Assembly (NCBI GenBank): GCA_026075535.2
Contig: AP026538.1
Coordinates: 17,802,337 to 17,866,336 of the forward strand
Direction of reading: 5' to 3'
Origin: Tricholoma matsutake
Lineage: Eukaryota > Basidiomycota > Agaricomycetes > Agaricales > Tricholomataceae
DNA: 64,000 bases
Below, in pieces: positions 1 to 9,491 of the stretch. The position numbers and the translations under genes were made by a program. Below the pieces are notes generated by a model. That model made no database searches. It saw only the letters and a list, made by a program, of their open reading frames with translations, and had not been told where the DNA came from. How positions within the stretch are numbered: the stretch's first letter is position 1; every line of letters starts with the position of its first letter.

Positions 1-256
1 GAAGGCATAGGCGCAGTCCTAGGAACTAAATTAATCTCCAACAAGTGGGGTGTACGGTTGGCCATTTTTCTTTCATCACCTCTATGTGGCTTCACCCATC
101 TTTTTCATGCCCCACCCACCACTCCCTCTTTTCATATGTAGTTTTATAGTATATTACTTGTTTCTTGCCTCTCTGCTCCTCACCTATCTAATGATGGGAC
201 CACTTCAGTGGCCTCAGTTTCTGCTACTCTGCATTTTTGAGTCTGCAGCAGAGGCT

Positions 257-461
257 GGTCAGAAAAGTATATAACATCACTATGTTCCATATGTGGTAGG
301 TCACATGACTATGCAGGGTGATTTCCAAACTCAGCTCAAAAATCTGGTCAGAATAGTATATGACATCATTATGTTCCATATATGGTAGGTAACATGACTT
401 GCAGGGGAAATTTTCAACTCAGCTCAAACATCCAGTCAGAATGGTATATAACATCACTACT
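257..461. repeat. Tandem repeat, ~89-bp unit, about 2.3 copies
   Basis: Two full imperfect units begin at 257 and 346, and a partial third begins at 434. Each opens with a GGTCAGAA-like motif followed by a GTATATRACATCAYTATG block. It lies just inside the right end of a hAT-A-like element and may be its subterminal repeat. No coding content is apparent. Confidence 0.8.
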
Positions 462-514
462 CTAAAAGGTCCAATTGGAGTCCTCTCAGACTAGGGGGGG
501 AGTGTAAAGTACTG
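440..514. mobile_element. Right end of a hAT-A-like element
   Basis: The block ends in GGGGGAGTGTAAAGTACTG at 514, which matches the right end of hAT-A1 (ending at 8226) and, reversed, the left end of hAT-A2 (starting at 21713). A TTGGAGTCC subterminal motif precedes it, as in those copies. The other end is not seen and probably lies before the window, so orientation and size are unknown. The 8 bases after the end (515-522) cannot be checked for a target duplication. Confidence 0.65.
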
Positions 515-897
515 TGTGGAGGGTAGTGGGAAGTTCTGCTGATGATTGGCTGGATGCAGTGGATGTCATTCTCAGTAAAAAGCAAAGTCGGGTGACAGTC
601 ATGCAGAGTCATGTATAGTCATGTAGCCTGACTAAATTCCCTGGATTTTTACTGTCACCTTACCATGCAAGTCAACTGATAGTTACAATTCTCTAGGATG
701 TATAGTCATACCATAGTCAACCATCAGGCTCTAGCAGATATTATTAGCAGTCATACAAAAGCTTATAATCATATTCATTCATATAATAATTACAGCAGGT
801 ACATGAGTACATAATAAAACCACTAGAGAGTAGTGCAACAGAGGTGCCAACAATGTAGTATCCTTTGACACAAGACTGAGCCAGGCACAATGCACAC
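515..897. other. No gene seen
   Basis: AT-rich sequence with several near-repeats of AGTCATG around 597-630. I see no open frame, LTR or RNA gene here. Confidence 0.5.
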
Positions 898-1184
898 TTG
901 TTGTCACCATCAGTGGACTTGCTGGAAGAGTTTTCTTCTCATCACTGCCTGCCCACAGTTGTTGGCACTTGTCCTTGCCAGTGGAGGCTCCCTGATGTGT
1001 TCAGGGCTTGTCCTCACTGGTGGTGGTCTGATCCTTGCCAACCAGTGAAGTTGGCCTTGTCATCATCATTGATGGTTATCCTTCAGATGTGTTGTTGTTA
1101 CCCTGCTCAACTCTTGTCCCAGCCAGTGCTCTCCTCGCTGTTGTTGGCACCTCCCCAGTTTCCCTGTGACCAGGATTCCAGAAG

Positions 1185-1505
1185 TATTGAGGCAACACCA
1201 AAGCACTGTTTTCAATATGTCATTGTCTTACCAGGCCCTTTCCATTTTAACATGGCTTGTGTGGAGTTCTCAGATCTTATGACACAAGAAAATTTGAAAG
1301 AAACCAGGTTTCCATTGAATGCATGATGTGATTCATCACATGTTTGGGCATCAATGTTAGATTGTTGGTGGTTGGAAGCAAAGGTTCAAGATTCTAATTG
1401 GGCTTCCCTAGAAGACTTTGCCAGGTCAAAACCAAGCTGGGATCTGATAGTAGAGATGTCTGAATCAATTGTCAAAAAGTCCATTGCAACAACACCAATC
1501 ATTGC
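1185..1505 (+). pseudogene. DUF6589-like protein fragment
   Basis: The reading includes VLPGPFHFNMACVEFSDL, then after a break VIHHMFG, then LDCWWLEAK, SLEDFARSKPSWDLIVEMS and IVKKSIATT. This order resembles the DUF6589 domain of unknown function that is common in Agaricomycete genomes and often found among transposons (family knowledge, by eye). A stop and a frame change near 1326-1354 break it. It is truncated on the right exactly where the LTR at 1506 begins, so the Gypsy-1 insertion probably cut it. Frame-open sequence upstream (898-1185) is Leu/Pro-rich and not recognised. No function is inferred. Confidence 0.6.
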
Positions 1506-1924
1506 TGTAAGGGGACTAGAGGGTGCCCCACATGTTTCTCCTATTTTTTATGTTTGTCCTATATTTTTCCTCACCTTGTTTCCTTCTATTCTTCATTTTC
1601 TATGATTTCTCCTCATTTTATTACTAATTTTCTATCACATTTGTGCATGTTGACAGTTCTTTATTTAGAGACAGAGTACCCCTTCCAACACCTACCCCTT
1701 GGTACAATGTCATTTGGTGGCCTTGATCAGCCTATCTCCACCTTTTCTATTTTTAGATTATTCTTTGATTTTTGCAGTCTTCACATATACTGGGCACTGG
1801 CAAAGGGGTCATTAGAGTTTTCTCTTTGGATTTCCCTTTGCTAGGTGCACCTCCAATCCCTGTAATATGTAGCATAATTTTAACTTCAGTTTTCAGTTTG
1901 CTAGAGGGTGAGGTTGCCCTTATA
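1506..1924 (+). repeat. LTR, probable 5' LTR of Gypsy-1A
   Basis: It begins TGTAAGGGGACTAG and ends TTGCCCTTATA, forming a short terminal inverted repeat. It is homologous over its whole length to the block at 45748-46173, which is flanked by a direct CCCCC duplication. The flanks of this copy (ATTGC left, GTAGA right) do not match, as expected for one LTR of a longer element. A Gypsy gag frame starts about 160 bp downstream. No canonical primer-binding site directly follows, so the pairing with Gypsy-1A is inferred from position. Most CpG sites present in the other copy are TG or CA here. Confidence 0.65.
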
Positions 1925-2084
1925 GTAGAAAACTCTCTCTTAAGACCTGAAATTGCGAGCGCACTGCCCAAGATAGGCAGGTACAGAGTGGACGACACTT
2001 CCCAAAGCTCCATAGACTCCCTACACACCCAACAGTCCCACCTTTAGTGCGCCACCATTTTTGCCAAATGTGCCCCCTAGTGCC

Positions 2085-3219
2085 ATGGACACATCAGAAT
2101 GCCTTGACACACTTGAAAGCGATGTTACCGGAATACACATGCAAATTGACTTGCTTAAATCTACAATCAAAAACCTTGTCAGAACCTTTCAGACTAGCTC
2201 CATGACCAATATTCACCCCATTGTGACTCCAAGTGTGCCCAACAACAACAATGCACTGCCTAACACACCCACTGAGGAACGCACGCAGATCAAACCATCC
2301 CCCCCCACCCCCCCCCCCCCACCGAGTTTAATGGTGCATGCACAGGGACATGTGTTCCTTAATTCCTGTGAGTTGTACATCAGTCTCCAGTCTCATCAAT
2401 TCGTTGATGAAGCTGCAAAAATTTATTGGGCCTTCACATACATGAAATCTGAATGCACCTATCTCTACATGGACTGTATTCTGCACCAAACTAAAGAACT
2501 TGGTTCTCTTCCTTTCTCCACTTGGGGTGACTTTTGAGCAGAGTTTGTATGCCACTTCTGTCCCCTCAATGAGTGCCACCAAGCAGTGACATGACTCAAG
2601 TCATCCTCTTTCCACCAGGCATGTCGATCCATGGATGATTATATCGACAAGTTTAAAAGATTTGGTGGACATGGCAGGATATAGGAGTGGGCTACCAGTG
2701 GTGGTGAAGTTCCAATGGGGCCTCAACCAAGAGATTCAGCACCAGATTGCACAGATGTTGGAAGGACATCCAGCAGACAACAATATCAATGCTTGGTATG
2801 AAGCTGCTTCACTCTGTGATGAGAACCAACTCACAAATGCAGTGTTTAATGCTGCATTCTGCACTCCAACTACCACCCCTGTGCCCTACACATTCAATCG
2901 AACCCTTCCCCAGTGGAACCCCATTCCTATCCATCAGACTCCTGTGCCAGCCATCAATGTTCCAGTACCAATGGATGTTGATGCAGCCTGTAGCCACGTG
3001 CATAGGTTGAATCTCTGCTACCGCTGTGGGGAAACTGGACACATGGCTGGAGCGTGTCCCCATCATCAGGATATTCACATGCTCACCCCTGAGGGGCGAG
3101 ATGAACTCCTCCAGGACCTGTTGGCACTTGTAAATGTCAGGGAAGTGAAGGGTCAGGTTACAGAGGAGATCAAATCAGAGGTTGTAGAGGAGCAGGATTT
3201 TTCTATTCACAGTGAGTGA
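2085..3219 (+). pseudogene. Gypsy-1A gag with CCHC zinc knuckle
   Basis: Gag is the capsid/nucleocapsid protein that packages the element RNA in the cytoplasm. The N-terminal part reads MDTSECLDTLESDVTGI, a short coiled region, then a run of prolines, then a capsid-like region (FLNSCELYISLQSHQFVDEA). A TGA at about 2536 and a second stop near 2591 break the frame, and there is a frameshift near 2655. The C-terminal piece has the nucleocapsid motif CYRCGETGHMAGACPHH (about 3017-3067). The start at 2085 is chosen because the inverted copy at 11.4-13.5 kb has the same N-terminal sequence. The ATG at 2061 in the same frame is also possible. Confidence 0.8.
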
Positions 3220-4010
3220 ATTGTATGCCCTCATTGCCTGTCCATAACTACTTTGAAGTTTTGTCAGTTGAATCCCTGGAGAATGAATCTGATTCCATGA
3301 CTATTCCCCTCTCTGACCCTTCAAAGTTGGGTGAAGACAGATCTGCCCCTCCTATCTCTGCCTCTGCCTCACACCCCAAAATTAAATCATGGGAGTGCAA
3401 ACTGCCATGCAAATATATTGTTGCATCCACTTCCTCAACACTTTCCTTGAGCCTCACAATCAAACTACAGACTACCAACACTGGACAGATACTTGGTGTC
3501 TCTGCGCTCCTGGACTCTGGTGCTATGGGTCTCTTCATTGATGCCCATCTCACACAACAACATCACCTGAATACTCGCTCACTCTTGCATCCGATACCTG
3601 TTTATAATGTGGATGGGTCCCCAAATGAAGCTGGTGCCATCCAAGAGGTTGTGGACCTGGTCCTCTGTTACAAAGATCATAGTGAGCATGCCCTTTTTGC
3701 TGTCACTCAGTGAGGAAAGCAGAAGGTGATCTTGGGCTATCCGTGGCTTTGAGACCATTACCCAGATGTTAACTGGTGTACTGGGGAGGTCACCATGAGA
3801 TGATGTCTGTCCAGCTGTCACACTTGTTTCATGGAAGCCAGGCAAGAGCACCACAGACAAAGGGCCTCAGTATGATGCACTCAGAAGTGTCATGCTGGAC
3901 CCCTACCTGTGCCTGATGTGGAGTTGGAGGGGGTTCCTGATCTGGTGCTGGACTCAGATGACAATGAGGAGGAGCCAGAGGAAGTGGAGGAAGGTGATTG
4001 GATTTTCTAC
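3216..4010 (+). pseudogene. Gypsy-1A aspartic protease region
   Basis: The retroviral-type aspartic protease processes the Gag-Pol polyprotein. The active-site strand reads ALLDSGAMGLFID (around 3505-3545), with DSG in the catalytic position, followed by a HPIPVYNVDGSPNEAGAI flap-like part. Downstream the frame has ILGYPWL (about 3730), usual for this family, then stops. An acidic linker (DSDDNEEEPEEVEEGDW, about 3952-4005) leads toward reverse transcriptase. The sequence is cut at 4011-4018 by hAT-B1. Confidence 0.75.
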
Positions 4011-4913
4011 ACTGCAATTAGTGTTTTAAAGTCCAGTTAGGTCCAGTTTTTTTTTCCAATTTTGGAGTGAACTGAGACTGCAACTGGCTCGACTACATTC
4101 AAAAGTTACATAAAACTGGACTGGACCACAAGTGACCAGTTTGTTGTGGTCCGGTACAGGTTCAACACCTGGTTATGGCTGGTTTAGGCCACAACCAGTC
4201 GTCCACCAACTCAGGTTGGTCTAAACTGACATTATATACACAATAATCTACATAATAATACTATGCTAAATTAAAATAAAGCCCCCCCCTCAGAGGTAGG
4301 GGCAGGGGAGCTGTGTGGATAATAAAACCAAACAAAAAGCACTAAAATAAATCCCCTACCTTGCAAGATGTGCAAAGGAAGGGAGGGGTGGTCTGTGAGC
4401 CCAAAAATGAGGGAAAAAAAAAATGTTGCTCACCGTCATCAAGCTTCACCACCCGCCACTGCCCCCACCCAGCCTTATCATTGTCATCCGTCATCGCCAC
4501 CTGTGAGTGATGTTGGTGTTGTTTGGCCTCATCATGTGGTGGTGATCAGGGTGAGTGCATGGTGGCGTGGCAGTGGTGCCATGTTGTGTTGGCTGGTGGT
4601 GACGTGGCAGCAATGCTGCATTGTTGTTATTGTTGTTGTTGATGATGGCTGTTGGTGATGCTGGAGATGGGCAATGGGCAGTGGGTGATGGGTGTTCAAT
4701 GGGTGATGGGTGTTTGGTGTTGGTGGTGTTGGTGTTGGTGTTGGTGTTCCCATTGCCATTGCTGTTGTTGTTGTCATTGTTCCCCATTGTTGTCTGGCAG
4801 CACCCCCATCTCCCCCTGTGAGCAGTGGCTTGCAGGCTGGGTGGAGGTGCTATGTTGGGATGGGAGCAATTGGGGGTCAGTAGTTGTATGTTGTTGTTGT
4901 AAAAGCAAAGAAC

Positions 4914-5008
4914 CTAGAAATGAAAATGAAAATGTTAGTTAGTTATTGAACAGATAGAAAGAAAAAAATACCTGCAGCCCAAACGACGCTAATCATCATT
5001 TGGGCTGC
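4914..5008 (-). other. Intron-like unit plus palindrome inside hAT-B1
   Basis: On the minus strand there is a 35-base palindromic block (5008-4974; stems GCAGCCCAAA and TTTGGGCTGC), then CAG and a GTATTT donor at 4971. An AACTAACTAAC branch motif and a TTTCATTTCTAG acceptor follow, ending at 4914. The intron-like part is 58 bp, a normal basidiomycete intron size. The arrangement matches the tandem units of hAT-A, although the terminal inverted repeats of the two families differ. Confidence 0.6.
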
Positions 5009-5224
5009 TGTGCATTCAGTCTCTGTGTCCATTGTCATTGTCAGCAACTCCAACCCACCCTACAAGCAGTGGCTCACAGGCGCAGTGGTGATGCTGGGTC
5101 ATGGTGATGCTGGGTCATGGTGGTGGTTCGTTGATGTTGCTGGTCATGGGAGTGGTATCTGCAAGTGGCACCACTTTCCTGTTTGGGTGTGCAAACATGA
5201 CCAAATGGTCCATGCGCACCTGCA

Positions 5225-5235
5225 GGGTATATAAA
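5225..5235 (+). promoter_or_regulatory. TATA-like box in hAT-B1, directed to the right end
   Basis: GGGTATATAAA lies 3' of a conserved block (ATGGTCCATGCGCACC). The same pair, reversed, occurs in the hAT-B2 fragment at 13946-13956. Conservation in two copies suggests an element promoter reading toward the terminus. Transcription itself is not shown. Confidence 0.35.
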
Positions 5236-5520
5236 CCCATGCTTTTCATATTCTTTTTGCCTTGGGCTGGCGTCATTATTAGTTATTATATTACTATGTA
5301 ATAGATATAGTGTATAGTATGTGTAAATAGACTGGTTGCAACTGACTGCAACCAGTTTTTGTCAGTTTTATATAATTTTTTAATATCTAAGACTGCAACT
5401 GACTATTCTTAAGATTTGGGCAACTGCAACCAATAAAAAGACTGGACTGCTGGTTGGGTTTGGTTTGGTTGGCAGTTTTTTGCAGTTGTGCAAACTGGAC
5501 TTTTAAACACTAACTGCAAT

Positions 5521-5931
5521 TTGTCCATTGCATGAGGTGTGTGGTACATCAAACATATCCCAATGCCTCACTGGGGCCTTCCACAAAAACAATACTGCTA
5601 AATCCTCTACTGACTCCTTGCTTCCTCATCTCCATGAGTTCGAGGACCTGTTCTCCAAGGAATCATTCGACTCTATCCCTGTGCACAAGCCATGGGATCA
5701 TGCAATCGAACTCATCCCTGGTGCAACCCCTTCCTCCTGCAAGGTCTATCCTCTCTCCCCAGAGGAGCAGTGACAGCTTGACCAGCTCATCGATGAGCAC
5801 CTAGCCTCTGGACGTATTCAACTATCCAAGTCACCCACAGCCTTTCTCTTTTTCTCTGTCAAGAAAGAGGATGGCTCACTTCGACCAGTTCAAGACTATA
5901 GAAGGCTCAATTACATCATGGTTGAAAATTG
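5521..5931 (+). pseudogene. Gypsy-1A reverse transcriptase, N-terminal part
   Basis: The frame reads SLLPHLHEFEDLFSKESFDS, PWDHAIELIPG, SCKVYPLSPEEQ, a stop at about 5771, then LDQLIDEHLASGRI, SPTAFLFFSVKKEDGS and [11 protein letters not shown]. These are the conserved entry region and motif 1 of Gypsy reverse transcriptases. The coding sequence breaks at 5924-5931 where hAT-A1 inserted, and homology resumes after 8226. Two related copies (11.4-11.8 kb and 34.85-35.2 kb, both minus) help define the frame. Confidence 0.8.
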
Positions 5932-6200
5932 GAGGTCTTTACACTCCCCCACCTTTCCTAGTGGACTCTGACTGGAGTCCAACCAGACTGACCAGAGTCT
6001 GACTGGAGTCCACTGGGACTGGTCACCAGCCAACTGCCTGCAAAGTTGCCAGTCCAGTCCCAGTCCAGTCCAACTGGACTCCGAGTGGAATCCACTCAAA
6101 GACCAGATTCTACTCGGACTGGTCCAGTGGAGTCCAGTGGAGTCCCATTGGAGTGCGGTTGGAGTCCAGTTGGATTCCACTGAAAAAGTGTGTAAGAAAA

Positions 6201-6273
6201 GGAATCAAACCCAGATCCCTATAGGTTGCTTATGTAACAATAATACACAATATAACTGTTACACCACAGTACC
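6201..6273 (-). other. tRNA-like module (left end of hAT-A1)
   Basis: On the minus strand the 73-nt span has an A-box-like GTGGTGTAAC and a B box GGGTTTGATTCC spaced as in a tRNA. The same module, also 73 nt, is at 23411-23483 in hAT-A2. It is a tRNA-derived, SINE-like promoter module rather than a working tRNA gene, because the acceptor stem does not close. Confidence 0.6.
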
Positions 6274-6507
6274 TTGTGTAAAGTATCATCTACTTGTGCT
6301 AGGTACCGTGGTGCAGCTGTGTATGACAAAGCATATAGCCACGTCATCAAATGTGCCAGCTCATCACTCACCACCACCACCACCACCATCAACACCACCT
6401 CCCTCCTCTCTCTACCACCACCACTGCATGGACACCCACTGCCACCACTCCCATGCCCAATCCACCATCACCACCACCCACAAACAAGCCCAATGGATGG
6501 GCCCTAC

Positions 6508-7019
6508 ATAATTTTTTTTTTGTTTGCTTTTTGTTTTTATAAATAACTAACTGGTTTTTTTAGCTTTCTAGGTTATAATCTACTGGCAATGACGCCACCA
6601 CTTGCAAACGAGCCAACATGGGCCCAAACAACACAGATTGCATTGTTTGGGCCCTACATAAGTTTTTTTTCATTTGGTTTTTGTTTTTATAAACTAACTA
6701 ACTCATTTTTTTAGTTTTCTAGGTTATAATCTACTAGTAACGACGCCACCACTCGCAAATGAGCCAACACAGGCCCAAACGACATAGATCATGTTGTTTG
6801 GGCCCTACGTAAGTTTTTTTCATTTGGTTTTTGTTTTTATAAACTAACTCGTTTTTGTGGTTTTCTAGGTTATAATCTACTAGTAACGACACCACCACCC
6901 ACAAACGAGCCAATGCGGGCCCAAACGATGCAGATTGCACTGTTTGGGCCCTACATAAGTTTTTTTCATTTGGTTTTTGTTTTTATAAACTAACTAACTC
7001 ATTTTTTTTAGTTTTCTAG
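6508..7019 (+). repeat. Tandem intron-like units with 86-bp palindromic 'exons'
   Basis: Four intron-like segments (6508-6571, 6658-6722, 6809-6868, 6955-7019) alternate with three blocks of exactly 86 bp (6572-6657, 6723-6808, 6869-6954). Each intron-like part has an AACTAAC branch motif and a TTTCTAG acceptor. The donor is intact GTAAGT only at 6809; the segments at 6658 and 6955 have ATAAGT after TAC, as expected if the TACGTAAGT CpG had decayed. Each 86-bp block ends in an imperfect palindrome built on GGCCCAAACGA. I see no protein in the blocks. Confidence 0.7.
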
Positions 7020-7076
7020 GTTATAATCTACTAGTAACAACACCACCACCTGCAAACGAGCCAACACACCCACCCC

Positions 7077-7490
7077 ATGCCTATGAGCCCCTGCTCATAG
7101 GGTGGATCATGAGTGTGTGCAGTTGATGATGACAGCCTACCAGCACCAGGACCCAGAACGACCCAGACCCGACAACACCCATGCCAGCTGCCTCCTCCCC
7201 ATCCAAACAGGATGTGAGGGTGTCAATAAAGGATAGGAGATGGCAGAGGGGTACTGGGAGACCTGTGGAGCAGGATACCCACCTGGTAAGCACCCACCTA
7301 CCCCCTCCCTCGCATGCCACATCACTGACCCCTCCCCCCAACCCCTCTGAACTAGGAGACCCACAAAACTGACAACACACCCACCCCACACTGATGAGCA
7401 CCTGCTCATTGGGTGGATGGCAGGTACACCAGGGTTACAATGACCATGGCACCCATCCCCACACCTACAAGCCTCTGCTTGTAGGGTGGA
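7077..7490. repeat. Series of short GC hairpins in hAT-A1
   Basis: Three inverted pairs of about 8-9 bp with short loops are seen, for example CCTATGAGC/GCTCATAGG, TGATGAGC/GCTCATTG and CTACAAGC/GCTTGTAG. Each is followed by GGGTGGAT. hAT-A2 has four of the same type between 22505 and 22755. The loops and stems differ, but the pairing is kept. Confidence 0.6.
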
Positions 7491-7599
7491 TGATGGGTGT
7501 GGCTTGCTATGGTGATGGATGCATGCAAGGAGGGGTGGGCGATGACACCCACCCCAGACTGCATCCCCCAACCCCCCCTCCCCCACATTTTGCATGGGG

Positions 7600-7825
7600 A
7601 TGGGTCTTTATTATTTTTAATTTATCTCTGCCCCCCCCCCCTTGCACCGAAGTATATATATTGTAGTACTTACAAATCCCCCCCTTGTGCCGAACGTGAG
7701 GGGTTTAGTTTTTTATGTACATAGTAATAACCCCCCCCCCCTCTCACATCTTGCGAGAGGGTTTTTTTTTGTTTATTATTATATTATACCCACTCCCTCA
7801 TGTCCTTCACGAGGGATGTTGTTAA
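7600..7825. repeat. C-tract/G-tract hairpins with AT spacers in hAT-A1
   Basis: Several C runs are each followed within about 15-20 bases by a GAGGG- or GAGAGGG-type complement, separated by AT-rich spacers. Copy A2 shows the pairs more clearly (22176-22425). Confidence 0.5.
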
Positions 7826-7920
7826 TTGAAATTTTTTGATCTTAATTTTTTTAAAAATGCCTCCTCGAAGAATATGAAAAGTTGAGTCATAAATAAACCC
7901 TATATTGATCACTAATAAAT

Positions 7921-8005
7921 CTCCTGTGGCTCAAGTGGTTGAGCACACTTGTTTGGTTTGTCATGTGATTCCTTATGGTGAGGTCTTGAGTTCAATTCCT
8001 GCAGT
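7921..8005 (+). other. tRNA-like module (right end of hAT-A1)
   Basis: The A box TGGCTCAAGTGG (7927-7938) forms a perfect GCTC/GAGC D-stem, and the B box GAGTTCAATTCC is at 7988-7999. The spacing suits a type II tRNA-like sequence. The same module is at 21993-22065 (minus) in hAT-A2. It is probably SINE-like, not a functional tRNA. Confidence 0.6.
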
Positions 8006-8234
8006 ACACAAATTTATTTTGTGGGTATTTTATGAAATTCACCAAGTCCAAAGTTCTTTGAGCTCATATCTAATTGACTTATCATTTGGTTGAAATGCAT
8101 TCCACTCGGACTCCACTTGGACTCCAATGGGGGATTGAACTCTACATGATTTAGTGTAGTTCAATTGGACTCCAGTTGGACTCCACTCAGAGTCTGCTAG
8201 GACAGGTGGGGGACTGTAAAGTACTGGAAAATTG

Positions 8235-8800
8235 CTACCCATTACCTCTCATCTCTGAACTTGTGAACCAACTCCATGGAGCCCAATACTTCACCAAGCG
8301 CAATGTCCATTGGGGTTACAATAATGTGAGGATAAAGGAGGGAGATGAGTGGAAGGCACCCTTTTGTACCAACCATGGTCTTTTTGAACTGCTTGTCATG
8401 TTCTTTGGCCTTACTAATAGTCCTGCCACCTTCCAGACCATGATGAACAACATCTTCCATGACCTCATCCTCAAGGGCATCATTTGTGTCTATCTTGATG
8501 ACATCCTCATCTTCACTTGCATGGTTGAAGAGCACCATTGCATTACATGCCTTGTACTGGAATGACTTTGACAGTACAAACTCTACCTTCATCAGGACAA
8601 GTGGGAGTTTGAGAAGACCAAGATCCAGTACCTTGGCCTGATTATCTTGGAGGGTCAGGTGGAGATGGATTCTGTCAAGGTGAATGGGGTCACAGCTTGG
8701 CCAGTGCCCATGAACAAGAAAGAGGTGCAGTCTTTCCAGTCATCAATTTCTATTGGTGTTTTATCAAGGATTTCTCACATCATGCATGACCACTGTTTGA
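8235..8800 (+). pseudogene. Gypsy-1A reverse transcriptase, catalytic part
   Basis: Homology resumes directly after the hAT-A1 target duplication with YPLPLISELVNQLHGAQYFT, then WKAPFCTNHGLFE, FGLTNSPATFQTMMN and GIICVYLDDILIF. The catalytic box YLDD is at 8491-8502. The remainder (thumb and connection) is broken by a stop near 8565. Reverse transcriptase copies the element RNA into DNA. The motif order is intact, but hAT-A1 and several stops make the gene inactive. Confidence 0.85.
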
Positions 8801-9455
8801 CTTGATGGGGAAGGAGGCATGGAGGTTGGACAATGCACAACAGGAGGCATTTGAAAAGCTTAAGGAGATGGTCACTTCTGCTCCCATTCTTACCTTTGCT
8901 GACCACTCGCACCCTTTTCATATAGAGGCCAACAGTTCTGACTTTGTGACAGGCACCATGTTGTCTCAGCAGTCTCTGAAGGACCAGAAGTGGCATCCTG
9001 TTGTGTTCTATTCCAAAAGCCTTAGCGCTGTGGAGTGAAACTATGAGATCCATGACAAGGAGATGTTGGTGATAATGTGTGTGCTTGAGGAGTGGTGACA
9101 CTTCCTTGAGGGTGAACACAAGGTGGAAATTTGGACAGATCACAAGAATCTTGAGTATTTTATGATGGCCAAGAGATTGAACTGTCATCAAGCTCATTGG
9201 TCCCTGTATCTATCCAGGTTCGACTTCTCCTTTCACCACTGTCCAGGTCGCAGCATGGGGAAGACCAATGCCCTCTCCCGATGCATGGACCATGGGGATG
9301 GTGGTGATGACAATCAAGACATTGTGTTGTTGCAGCCAAACATGTTCACTATCTGGGCATTGGAAGGCATCGCACCCCAGGGTGAGGAGTGGGACATCCT
9401 ACACAGCATTTGTTTTGTGAACCATAGCAGTTTATATGAGGATGTCATGGTCTGA
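8800..9455 (+). pseudogene. Gypsy-1A RNase H region
   Basis: The frame reads LTFADHSHPFHIEANSSDFV, then HPVVFYSKSLSAVE, a stop at about 9036, then HKVEIWTDHKNLEYFM and CPGRSMGKTNALSR. These are conserved RNase H and tether motifs of Gypsy polymerases. RNase H degrades the RNA strand of the RNA:DNA hybrid. In-frame stops occur near 9036 and 9098. Confidence 0.8.
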
Positions 9456-9491
9456 GCTGTTGAAGAGCTGAGGAAGGGATCCACCCTCTCC

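Larger units (their letters stand above)
4019..5512. mobile_element. hAT-B1: non-autonomous hAT-like element
   Basis: The element has near-identical inverted ends: TAGTGTTTTAAAGTCCAG at 4019 and the complement of TAGTGTTTAAAAGTCCAG ending at 5512. It is flanked by the direct 8-bp duplication ACTGCAAT (4011-4018 and 5513-5520). An 8-bp duplication with TAG ends is typical of the hAT superfamily. The 1494-bp interior has no transposase frame. It holds subterminal CCAGTT-type motifs, a TG-rich low-complexity block (about 4500-4830), one intron-like unit with a palindrome (4914-5008) and a TATA-like box. It interrupts Gypsy-1A between protease and reverse transcriptase. Confidence 0.85.
5932..8226. 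mobile_element. hAT-A1: structured non-autonomous hAT-like element
   Basis: Inverted ends: GAGGTCTTTACACTCCCCC at 5932 and the complement of CAGTACTTTACAGTCCCCC ending at 8226, continuing as ACCT(T/G)TCCTAG. A perfect 8-bp direct duplication GAAAATTG flanks it (5924-5931, 8227-8234) inside Gypsy-1A reverse transcriptase. The order inside is: subterminal GGACTCCA-type repeats (5960-6180), a tRNA-like module (minus), a CCA-rich tract, an array of intron-like units (6508-7019), short hairpins (7077-7490), C/G-tract hairpins (7600-7825), a tRNA-like module (plus), and subterminal repeats again (8100-8205). No transposase is encoded. hAT-A2 has the same plan in the opposite orientation. Confidence 0.85.

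Noticed and set aside
4491..4942. Asn/Thr-, Val/Leu- and Cys/Trp-rich frames on both strands in hAT-B1
   Set aside because: TG/CA low-complexity sequence inside a non-autonomous element; no protein features.
6201..8005. Functional tRNA genes
   Set aside because: A and B boxes are present, but acceptor stems do not close and the modules are repeated inside transposon ends, so SINE-like relics are more likely.
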